From NCBI GenBank assembly GCA_949127695.1, contig CASBQH010000049.1, positions 1 to 6,290 of the forward strand: a stretch of DNA of 6,290 nucleotides. The letters are read 5' to 3'. This DNA comes from Synechococcales cyanobacterium PMM_0073. GTDB taxonomy: Bacteria > Cyanobacteriota > Cyanobacteriia > Elainellales > Elainellaceae. Positions 1-5,780 of the stretch are shown in pieces (within the stretch, counting starts at the first letter, position 1; each line of letters starts with the position of its first letter). A model generated the notes under the pieces. That model did not search any database. It was not told where the DNA came from and saw only the letters and a program-made list of their open reading frames with translations. A program made the position numbers and the translations under genes.

Positions 1-506
1 AGCCCGCCCAGCACAATCCCCAAGCCCAGCCCCACGTTGTCGCAGAGCCGATTTAGGGCAAAGGCTTCGTTGCGGTTGTCGGCTTGGGTCAGGTCGGCCA
101 CGACGGCCTCGGTGGCGGGCCAGTAGAGGCCAATGCCCAAGCCCATCAGCAGATTGCCCAGCAAAAAGCTGGGGAAGTCATTGCTAAACAGCAGCACCAG
201 ATCGGCCAGCGACGAGACGGCTGCGGCCATCAGCAGAATCTTGCGGCGTCCCCAGCGTGGATCGTCGGCCAGCGACCCGCCTACGACTCGCCCCACCACG
301 CCCGAAATCGATTCGCTGCCAATCCCAAAGCCCACCTGCGCCGGAGATAGCCCCACCTCGTTCACAAAAAACACCGCCGCATAGAACAGCACAAAGCCTG
401 TGCCCAGTTGCAGCAGCAGCCGACCGATCATTAAAATCCACAGCCGCCGGTCAATTTGAGGCAACCAGGCGGCAATTTTGTCAGCAATTTTGGCAGCGAA
501 CTTCAT
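1..506 (-). CDS. MFS transporter, N-terminal part (truncated by window edge)
   Basis: This is the first 168 codons of a major facilitator superfamily permease, an inner-membrane secondary transporter. A full-length protein is usually about 400 residues, so roughly 60% lies left of the window. A short basic/amphipathic N-terminus (about residues 1-22) leads into a first hydrophobic segment (about 23-48, around GRLLLQLGTGFVLFYAAVFF). Further hydrophobic segments lie at about 57-79, 90-107 and 112-132. Between segments 2 and 3 is a clear MFS motif A, GGSLADDPRWGRRK (residues 76-89), with a small insertion before the GRR. The ATG at 506-504 is well fixed: an in-frame TAG lies 11 codons upstream (538-536) with no alternative start between. 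No Shine-Dalgarno sequence precedes it. It starts 35 bp after the TPR gene on the same strand and is probably co-transcribed with it. The substrate cannot be told; drug or sugar-phosphate efflux types are possible. The family call is secure. Confidence 0.9.
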   Translation of the reverse strand, partial: MKFAAKIADKIAAWLPQIDRRLWILMIGRLLLQLGTGFVLFYAAVFFVNEVGLSPAQVGFGIGSESISGVVGRVVGGSLADDPRWGRRKILLMAAAVSSLADLVLLFSNDFPSFLLGNLLMGLGIGLYWPATEAVVADLTQADNRNEAFALNRLCDNVGLGLGIVLGG

Positions 507-541
507 ACCGGAGGAGCTGAGCAGGTCTCTGTCAGTCTAGG

Positions 542-1564
542 CTAATACTGCTTTGCTCTGGCAAAGTCGCCCACCGCACAGCAGACAGCGCGCAAATGTT
601 CGATTGTTTCGCGCTCTAGCTCGGCATCTTCCAGCTTGCGGACTACGGCCAGCCGCTGCTCGTAACAGTCAATGGCCTGCTGGTGCCGCCCCAAGCCGTC
701 ATAGGTAATGGCCAGGTTTTCCAGCACCTGCTCTTCGGTGCGGTAGTCTTGCAGCTGGCGGGCGAGCTTCAGCCGCTGATCTTGGTAGCCCATGGCTTTG
801 GGCGTATCGCCGAGGGTATAGCAGACGCTGGCCAGGTTTTTGAGCACCTGCATTTCGGTTTCGCGACCGGGCAGCTGCCGCACAATCCCCAGCAGCTGCT
901 CGTAGCAGAAGACGGTCTGGGGATAGTTGGCAACCGCGTGATAGGCATTGCCCAGGTTTCGCAGCACCTGGCCTTCAGTGGCCAGATCATGCAGGCTGCG
1001 GGCAATCATGAGGGCGCGCTGATAGCAGTGGATGGCGTGGAGGCTGTCCTGCATTGCTTTATAGGTCATGCCCAGGTTGTTGAGCGCGGCCATTGCGCCC
1101 CGGTGATCGCCAATGTCGGTGGCAATCGTCAGGCTCTGCTGGTTATATTCCACCGAGCGGCCATAGTCTTCTAGGTGGCGGTAGGCGTTACCCAGGTTGG
1201 CCAGGGTTTGGCGCTCGGTAAGGCGGTCGCAGACCTGACGCGAAATCGCCAGACTTTGCTGCGAGCAGGCGATGGCTTCGGGATAGTTGCCCAGCGCGTA
1301 GTAGATCACGCCTAAGCCCCCCAAGGCTCGCCCTTCTCCGGGCAGATCTTTGCTGCTGCGGTATAGCTCCAACGCTCGCTGAATGGTTTGAGTCGCGGGC
1401 TGAAAGCTGCGAATTTGGTACAGCTCAACTCCTTTTTCTAGCAGGCAGTCGGCTTCTTGACGGCGCGGATTGCTGGCCTCAGCGGCTCTGGACTGATCCC
1501 AACCGCGCTCGGCAGCCGGAACAAAGGTGCCGTGCTTATCATCAAATGGTTTCACCATAATCAT
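542..1564 (-). CDS. TPR-repeat protein (seven full 40-residue repeats)
   Basis: This 340-residue protein is a tetratricopeptide-repeat scaffold of the long-repeat (40-residue, LGN/Rapsyn or kinesin-light-chain-like) type. A polar N-terminus of about 37 residues has no signal peptide or membrane segment. Repeats then begin at about residues 38, 78, 118, 158, 198, 238 and 278, and a partial eighth at 318 ends in helix B (FARAKQY). Each repeat shows NLGxxY-like helix A positions, a G/DxYxxA turn and a CYxQxLxIxR helix B. No enzymatic domain is fused, so the protein most likely mediates protein-protein contacts in the cytoplasm; the partner is unknown. The ATG at 1564-1562 is preceded by a possible weak ribosome site (CAGGG, ending 4 bases before the ATG); the ATG at codon 3 is an alternative. 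The gene is divergent from the radical SAM gene and lies 35 bp upstream of the MFS gene on the same strand. Family certain, role unknown. Confidence 0.92.
   Translation of the reverse strand: MIMVKPFDDKHGTFVPAAERGWDQSRAAEASNPRRQEADCLLEKGVELYQIRSFQPATQTIQRALELYRSSKDLPGEGRALGGLGVIYYALGNYPEAIACSQQSLAISRQVCDRLTERQTLANLGNAYRHLEDYGRSVEYNQQSLTIATDIGDHRGAMAALNNLGMTYKAMQDSLHAIHCYQRALMIARSLHDLATEGQVLRNLGNAYHAVANYPQTVFCYEQLLGIVRQLPGRETEMQVLKNLASVCYTLGDTPKAMGYQDQRLKLARQLQDYRTEEQVLENLAITYDGLGRHQQAIDCYEQRLAVVRKLEDAELERETIEHLRAVCCAVGDFARAKQY
614..1453 (-). repeat. Seven in-register 120-bp coding repeats (TPR array)
   Basis: The TPR units are exactly 40 codons long with no insertion or deletion, so the DNA itself is periodic at 120 bp. 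A plus-strand marker CCAGGTT (encoding Asn-Leu-Gly on the minus strand) recurs at 712, 832, 952, 1072 and 1192, precisely 120 bp apart, followed in several copies by CAGCACCTG. The copies are diverged elsewhere, which points to old duplication under selection for repeat length rather than recent expansion. Confidence 0.88.
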
Positions 1565-2001
1565 TGACCCTGAAAAGGACGATATTTGGACAGGTAACTC
1601 TCATAAATTTGGAATAGGGGTGCAAATGCCGCAATTCCCCTGGTTCAAGCCTGATTCAAGGCGGTTTAGATTAAGCAGGTAGATGCGTGAAGGTCAAAAC
1701 GCGCTGAGTGGATCAATGCCGGTAATGCCGATATGTTTACGATTTTTGGCAGCTTGTCTAGTGACGCAGAGCAAGATCATCAACTCTTCACGCTACCATT
1801 AGATTCTGACGAAGATTCTGGGCTAGCTCCACAGTAAAAGCTCTGAACTTCGGGGGATTAGCGTAGGGTCATGCCGCAGCAAAAGTTCCGCAAAAACGCG
1901 CAAGGTTGCCAAAATAACGGCCAAACGGCAGGCTTCCCCAAATGGCTCGGCCTAAATCGCTAACATGAGGGAAGATTGCCGTTTCCCACCCCATATTTTT
2001 T
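1565..2001. other. Divergent intergenic region, 437 bp, no gene recognised
   Basis: This spacer separates the start of the minus-strand TPR gene from the start of the plus-strand radical SAM gene, so it should carry both promoters. I find no tRNA, no convincing small ORF and no riboswitch I recognise. It contains a tandem 11-bp direct repeat (1639-1660), a shorter 8-bp direct repeat AGATTCTG at 1801-1808 and 1813-1820, and a small imperfect hairpin (GGGGTGC at 1617-1623 against GCA plus CCCC at 1631-1640). No strong -35/-10 pair stands out for either gene. A weak TATGAG -10-like hexamer lies on the minus strand at 1605-1600, and a weak TAACAT at 1961-1966 on the plus strand. Confidence 0.7.
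1639..1660 (-). promoter_or_regulatory. Tandem 11-bp direct repeat, candidate operator of the TPR gene
   Basis: Read on the minus strand, CTTGAATCAGG is followed immediately by CTTGAACCAGG; the two 11-bp units match at 10 of 11 positions and abut with no spacer. An 11-bp head-to-tail period is about one helical turn and is the usual layout of sites bound by OmpR/PhoB-family response regulators as tandem dimers. It lies 75-96 bp upstream of the TPR start codon and about 34 bp upstream of a weak -10-like TATGAG, which suits an activator placed just upstream of the -35 region. A CTTAATCT resembling half of a cyanobacterial Pho box lies further upstream (1675-1668) but is not in phase. The repeat is seen; its function is inferred. 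Confidence 0.35.
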
Positions 2002-3606
2002 GTGACCTCCGCCTTTGCCGACGAACGTTTGCTGTTTACGCCTGCCCAACCCGACGCAGCGGCAGTGCCTATAGTTTTTGCCTTCCCCAATGAATATACA
2101 GTCGGGATTACGAGTCTGGGCTATCAGCTGGTTTGGGCGACGCTGGCGGTTCGGCCTGACTTGCAGGTGAGTCGGCTATTTACCGATCTGCATGAGCCGC
2201 TACCCGCTCAGCCAGAGCTGCTGGGGTTTTCGCTCTCCTGGGAGCTAGACTACGTGAATATTCTGGGCTTGCTAGAGCAGCTTGAGATCCCGCTACGAGC
2301 GGCTGAACGCACCGAGGCGCATCCGCTGGTGTTTGGCGGTGGAGCTGTGCTGAGCGCCAACCCAGAGCCATTTGCCGCCTTTTTTGATCTGGTGCTGCTG
2401 GGAGACGGTGAGCTGCTGCTGGATGCTTTTATCGACGCCTATCAGCAGGTGCGGGGGGCAGAGCGGAGCGCGGTGCTGGAGCATCTGGCGCAGGTGCCGG
2501 GGGTCTATGTGCCCAGCCTTTATCACGTTACTTACCAGGCTCCTGACGCGCCGATTGCCGCCATTCAGCCCATTGGCTCTGCGCCCTATCCGGTGCAGAA
2601 GCAGACCTATCGGGGCAATCGGCTCTCGGCTTCCACGGTGGTGACGGCTAAAGCTGCTTGGGAGAATATCTATATGGTGGAAGTGGTGCGGAGTTGCCCG
2701 GAGATGTGCCGGTTTTGTCTGGCCAGCTACCTGACGCTGCCGTTTCGCACCGCTAGCCTGGAAGAGTCGCTGATTCCGGCGATTGAGCGAGGGCTACAGG
2801 TGACGCAGCGGCTGGGTCTGCTGGGCGCTTCGGTGACGCAGCACCCGGAGTTTGAGACGCTGCTGGATTACTTTGAGCGCCCGGAATTTGACGGCGTGCG
2901 GCTGAGTCTGGCCTCAGTACGCACCAATACCGTTACCGAAAAGCTAGCCCGCAGCCTGGTCAAGCATGACAGCCGCTCGATTACGATTGCCGTGGAAAGC
3001 GGCAGCGAGCGATTGCGCCAGGTGATTAATAAAAAGCTGGAGAATGCCGAAATCATCCAGGCGGCGGTTCATGCCAAAGCAGGCGGACTCAGCGGCCTGA
3101 AGCTCTACGGCATGGCAGGGTTGCCCAGCGAGCAGCCCGTTGATCTAGAGCAGACGGTGGCGATGCTGAAAGCCGTCAAAAAAGCTGCTCCGGGGCTGCG
3201 GCTCACCTTTGGTTGCAGCACGTTTGTGCCTAAAGCCCAGACGCCGTTTCAGTGGTTTGGCGTAGAGCCAGAGGCCGAGAAGCGGCTGAAGAGTCTGCAA
3301 AAGCAGCTAGGCGCTCAGGGCATTGAGTTTCGGCCAGAGAGCTACAACTGGTCGGTGATTCAGGCGTTAATTTCGCGCGGCGACCGGCGGCTGTCGGGGC
3401 TGCTGGAGCGGGTGCGGCACTATGGCGATTCGCTGGGCAGCTATCGGCGTGTCTTTAAGGAAATGCGGGGCGAGCTGCCTGCTTTAAGCTTCTATGTGCA
3501 TGAGGTTTGGCCAACCGATCAAATCTTGCCCTGGCAGCATATTCAAGGGTCACTGCCGCCCGCGACGCTCGTTAAGCATTTAGAATCTGCCATGCAGGTT
3601 GCCTAA
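2002..3606 (+). CDS. B12-binding-domain radical SAM protein, function unknown
   Basis: This 534-residue cytoplasmic protein belongs to the B12-binding-domain radical SAM group resembling the TIGR03960 family. Residues about 22-145 form a Rossmann-like cobalamin-binding-type domain, with LLGFSLSWELDY (73-84), FGGGAVLSANPEP (111-123) and LLGDGE (132-137). The radical SAM core follows from about 222. Its cluster motif CxxxCxxC is C232, C236 and C239 (CPEMCRFC) and would bind the 4Fe-4S cluster that cleaves S-adenosylmethionine. Core features include AVESGSERLR (330-339), LKLYGMAGLP (366-375) and STFVPKAQTPFQW (406-418). The classic DxHxxG cobalamin histidine motif is absent. The substrate is unknown; methylation or RNA/lipid modification would be guesses. 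The GTG at 2002 is the only usual start after an in-frame TGA at 1966, and the text right after it (AFADERLLFTP) already looks like family sequence. No clear Shine-Dalgarno sequence precedes it. It lacks the extra C-terminal DUF2344-type domain fused in some relatives. Confidence 0.93.
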   Translation: MTSAFADERLLFTPAQPDAAAVPIVFAFPNEYTVGITSLGYQLVWATLAVRPDLQVSRLFTDLHEPLPAQPELLGFSLSWELDYVNILGLLEQLEIPLRAAERTEAHPLVFGGGAVLSANPEPFAAFFDLVLLGDGELLLDAFIDAYQQVRGAERSAVLEHLAQVPGVYVPSLYHVTYQAPDAPIAAIQPIGSAPYPVQKQTYRGNRLSASTVVTAKAAWENIYMVEVVRSCPEMCRFCLASYLTLPFRTASLEESLIPAIERGLQVTQRLGLLGASVTQHPEFETLLDYFERPEFDGVRLSLASVRTNTVTEKLARSLVKHDSRSITIAVESGSERLRQVINKKLENAEIIQAAVHAKAGGLSGLKLYGMAGLPSEQPVDLEQTVAMLKAVKKAAPGLRLTFGCSTFVPKAQTPFQWFGVEPEAEKRLKSLQKQLGAQGIEFRPESYNWSVIQALISRGDRRLSGLLERVRHYGDSLGSYRRVFKEMRGELPALSFYVHEVWPTDQILPWQHIQGSLPPATLVKHLESAMQVA

Positions 3607-3644
3607 TGGTTTATCTAGTGGCTTGCTGAGAGTTTTAGCCTCGG

Positions 3645-3662
3645 CTCTATCCTACGGTAGAG
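3645..3662. repeat. Short inverted repeat after the radical SAM gene
   Basis: CTCTA-T-CC, loop TAC, GG-TAGAG forms a 7-bp stem with one bulged T, 38 bp after the radical SAM stop codon. It could help end or stabilise that transcript, but no T-tract follows, so it is not a standard intrinsic terminator. A second weak inverted pair, TTGCC/GGCAA (3669-3673 and 3681-3685), lies just downstream. Confidence 0.3.
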
Positions 3663-3685
3663 GGTAAATTGCCCCTGCTTGGCAA

Positions 3686-3691
3686 GATAAT
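3686..3691 (+). promoter_or_regulatory. Possible -10 element for the hybrid kinase gene
   Basis: GATAAT matches the sigma-70 -10 consensus at five of six positions. No acceptable -35 hexamer sits 16-18 bp upstream. Transcription starting near 3698 would give a leader of about 78 bases before the preferred ATG at 3776, and would leave almost no leader before the upstream TTG at 3707, which mildly favours the ATG. This is a pattern match only. Confidence 0.22.
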
Positions 3692-3775
3692 AGGCAAAAC
3701 GGTAGGTTGCAATCTCCGCCGTCAGCCGCTTTCGTCCTCAGCTTGCAGCTCGCCGCCTCTCTCTATGGCTACCCC

Positions 3776-5761
3776 ATGCAGCTTTTGCCTCCTGTCAACG
3801 TTCTTTTAGTCGATGATCACCCAGAAAACCTGGTTGCGCTAGAGGCCATTCTGGATGGCTTGGGTCAAAACTTAGTGAAGGCGCATTCGGGGGAAGAGGC
3901 GCTGCGATGCTTGCTCGATCAAGATTTTGCGGTGATTTTGCTAGATGTGCAGATGCCGGGAATAGATGGCTTTGAGACGGCAACGCTGATTCGGCAGCGG
4001 CAGCGCTCGCGCGATACGCCCATTATTTTTCTCACCGCTTTTAATACCAGCGATGAGCTGATGGTCAAAGGCTATGCGCTGGGTGCAGTGGACTATTTAT
4101 TTAAGCCGCTGAACTCAGCGATTTTGAAGTCTAAAGTGACGGCCTTTGTCGAGCTGTTTCAAAAGCGGCTGGAGGTGGAGCAGCAGGCGGCACAGCTGGC
4201 GCAGATCAACGCTGAACTTAAGCGCAGCGAGGAGCGGTTTCGGCTGCTCAGCCGCTGTTCGCCCGTCGGGATTTTTCTGATGGATACGGCAGGCTGTTAC
4301 AGCTACGCCAACCCTAGCTGTCAAGAGATCTGTGGCTTTAGCATCCAGGAAAACTGGCAGACCGACTGGACGCAGGTGATCCATCCCGATGACCGGGAGC
4401 GCGTGCTGTCTGACTGGGCCAGCTGCATTCTGCAAGGCGAGCCTTACTCCAGTCAGTTTCGGATTGAGCGACCAGAATTGCGTTGGGTGAATGTCCGCAG
4501 CTCGCCCATGCTCTCAGATGCGGGCGAGCTGTTGGGGCATGTCGGCACAATTGAAGATATTACCGATCGCCAGCAGGCCGAAGCAGCGAGGAGCCAAATC
4601 CTTCAGGAGCAGACGGCTCGCCAGCAGGCCGAAACCGCCAACCGGATGAAAGACGAGTTTCTGGCGATTGTCTCGCATGAGCTGCGAACGCCGCTAAACT
4701 CAATTTTGGGCTGGTCACAGCTATTGCTCAACCGCAAGCTAGATGAAAGCACCATTGAACGCGCCCTGCAAACGATTGAACGCAACGCGCGCTCGCAGGC
4801 GCAGCTGATTGAAGATATTTTGGATGTCTCGCAGATTATCCGGGGCAAGCTGCGGCTGACAATTCAGCCCGTCAGCATTGTGCCGCAGATGGAGTCAGTG
4901 ATTGAGTCGGTGCGGCCTTTGGCAGAGAGCAAGTCGATTCAGATTCACACCGAGTTTGACCCCACTGTAGAGAAGCTCTACGCTGACTCAGAGCGGCTGC
5001 GGCAAATGATTTGGAATCTGCTCTCAAACGCGATTAAATTTACGCCAGAGCAGGGCAGCATTATCGTCCGGCTCACCAAAGTAGAGCAGCAGGGGGCGCA
5101 ATATGCCCAAATTCAGGTGATTGACAATGGCATCGGCATCAGCGCTGATTTTCTACCGCATGTGTTTGATCGGTTTCGGCAGGCCGATACCACCACCACG
5201 CGCTCCTATAGCGGCTTAGGATTGGGCTTGGCGATTGTCTCTCATTTGGTGGAGCAGCATGGCGGCAGCATTTGGGCAGAGAGCGCGGGCGAAAACCAAG
5301 GCGCGCAGTTTACGATACATCTGCCGCTGGTGGAGGTGGCTGAGCCAGAGCCAGCGCAGCCGGTGCAAAACGGTCGAGCCTCCCTATCGCAGCTACAGGT
5401 GCTAATAGTGGAAGATAACTACGACACGCGCGATTTTTTGAGGATGGTGCTGGAAGAAGCGGGCGCGGTCGTCACCGCTGTAGCCTCAGTTTCCGAAGCC
5501 TTGCGCCACTTGGAGCAGGCGCAGCCCGATCTGCTAATCAGCGATATTGGCATGCCCATGACCAGCGGCTATGAGCTAATTCAGCAGCTGCGCGAGCGCG
5601 AAAAGCAGCAAGATACGCATATTCCGGCAATTGCGCTGACGGCCTACGCCAGAGCTGAAGACCAGATGGAGGCGCTGGACGCCGGATTTGAAATACATTT
5701 GGCGAAGCCCGTCGAGCCAGAAGACTTGCTCAATGCTGTGGCCAAAGCGGTCGGGCGCTGA
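3776..5761 (+). CDS. Hybrid sensor histidine kinase, REC-PAS-HisKA-HATPase-REC
   Basis: This 661-residue soluble hybrid kinase has no membrane segment. The N-terminal receiver (about 7-125) has acidic D13/D14, phospho-acceptor D57 (LLDVQMPG), T87 and K110. A coiled-coil linker (about 126-152) leads to a PAS/PAC domain (about 153-266), then a second helix. The HisKA dimerisation domain carries phospho-acceptor H301 (SHELRTPLN). The ATPase domain has the N-box N414/N418 (NLLSNAIKF), G1 box DNGIG (450-454), F-box FDRF (464-467) and G2 box GLGLGL (480-485). A C-terminal receiver (about 541-657) has E546/D547, D590 (SDIGMP), T622 and K644. All catalytic residues are present, so both kinase and phosphorelay should work. 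The N-terminal receiver probably takes input from another kinase; the ligand of PAS is unknown. ATG 3776 is preferred because MQLLPPVNVLLVDD starts like homologues. The frame stays open upstream to a TTG at 3707 (23 extra residues, not domain-like). No response regulator or output gene is adjacent. Confidence 0.94.
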   Translation: MQLLPPVNVLLVDDHPENLVALEAILDGLGQNLVKAHSGEEALRCLLDQDFAVILLDVQMPGIDGFETATLIRQRQRSRDTPIIFLTAFNTSDELMVKGYALGAVDYLFKPLNSAILKSKVTAFVELFQKRLEVEQQAAQLAQINAELKRSEERFRLLSRCSPVGIFLMDTAGCYSYANPSCQEICGFSIQENWQTDWTQVIHPDDRERVLSDWASCILQGEPYSSQFRIERPELRWVNVRSSPMLSDAGELLGHVGTIEDITDRQQAEAARSQILQEQTARQQAETANRMKDEFLAIVSHELRTPLNSILGWSQLLLNRKLDESTIERALQTIERNARSQAQLIEDILDVSQIIRGKLRLTIQPVSIVPQMESVIESVRPLAESKSIQIHTEFDPTVEKLYADSERLRQMIWNLLSNAIKFTPEQGSIIVRLTKVEQQGAQYAQIQVIDNGIGISADFLPHVFDRFRQADTTTTRSYSGLGLGLAIVSHLVEQHGGSIWAESAGENQGAQFTIHLPLVEVAEPEPAQPVQNGRASLSQLQVLIVEDNYDTRDFLRMVLEEAGAVVTAVASVSEALRHLEQAQPDLLISDIGMPMTSGYELIQQLREREKQQDTHIPAIALTAYARAEDQMEALDAGFEIHLAKPVEPEDLLNAVAKAVGR

Positions 5762-5780
5762 GCTAGAGCCTGAGATAAAT

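Noticed and set aside
683..1174. Long plus-strand open frame of 163 codons opposite the TPR gene
   Set aside because: It is antisense to a clear TPR protein; the open frame follows from the 120-bp repeat periodicity and codon bias, and the translation resembles no domain.
1639..1660. GGTTCAAGCC resembling a tRNA T-loop
   Set aside because: The flanking bases do not form the T-stem and no anticodon or acceptor arm can be folded around it; the text is explained by the 11-bp tandem repeat.
1869..2090. Minus-strand 73-codon ORF spanning the spacer and the radical SAM start
   Set aside because: Nearly half of it overlaps the radical SAM gene, its composition is not protein-like, and it has no recognisable motif or ribosome site.
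1965..2093. ATG at 1965 as a start for a 42-codon leader peptide overlapping the radical SAM start
   Set aside because: It has no clear ribosome site, reads in a different frame to a stop inside the radical SAM gene, and encodes an unremarkable Arg/Cys-rich sequence; likely chance.
2185..2202. DLHEPL in the radical SAM protein as a degenerate DxHxxG cobalamin motif
   Set aside because: The glycine is missing, and the segment lies just before the LLGFSLSWELDY strand, where this family does not place that motif; treated as coincidence.
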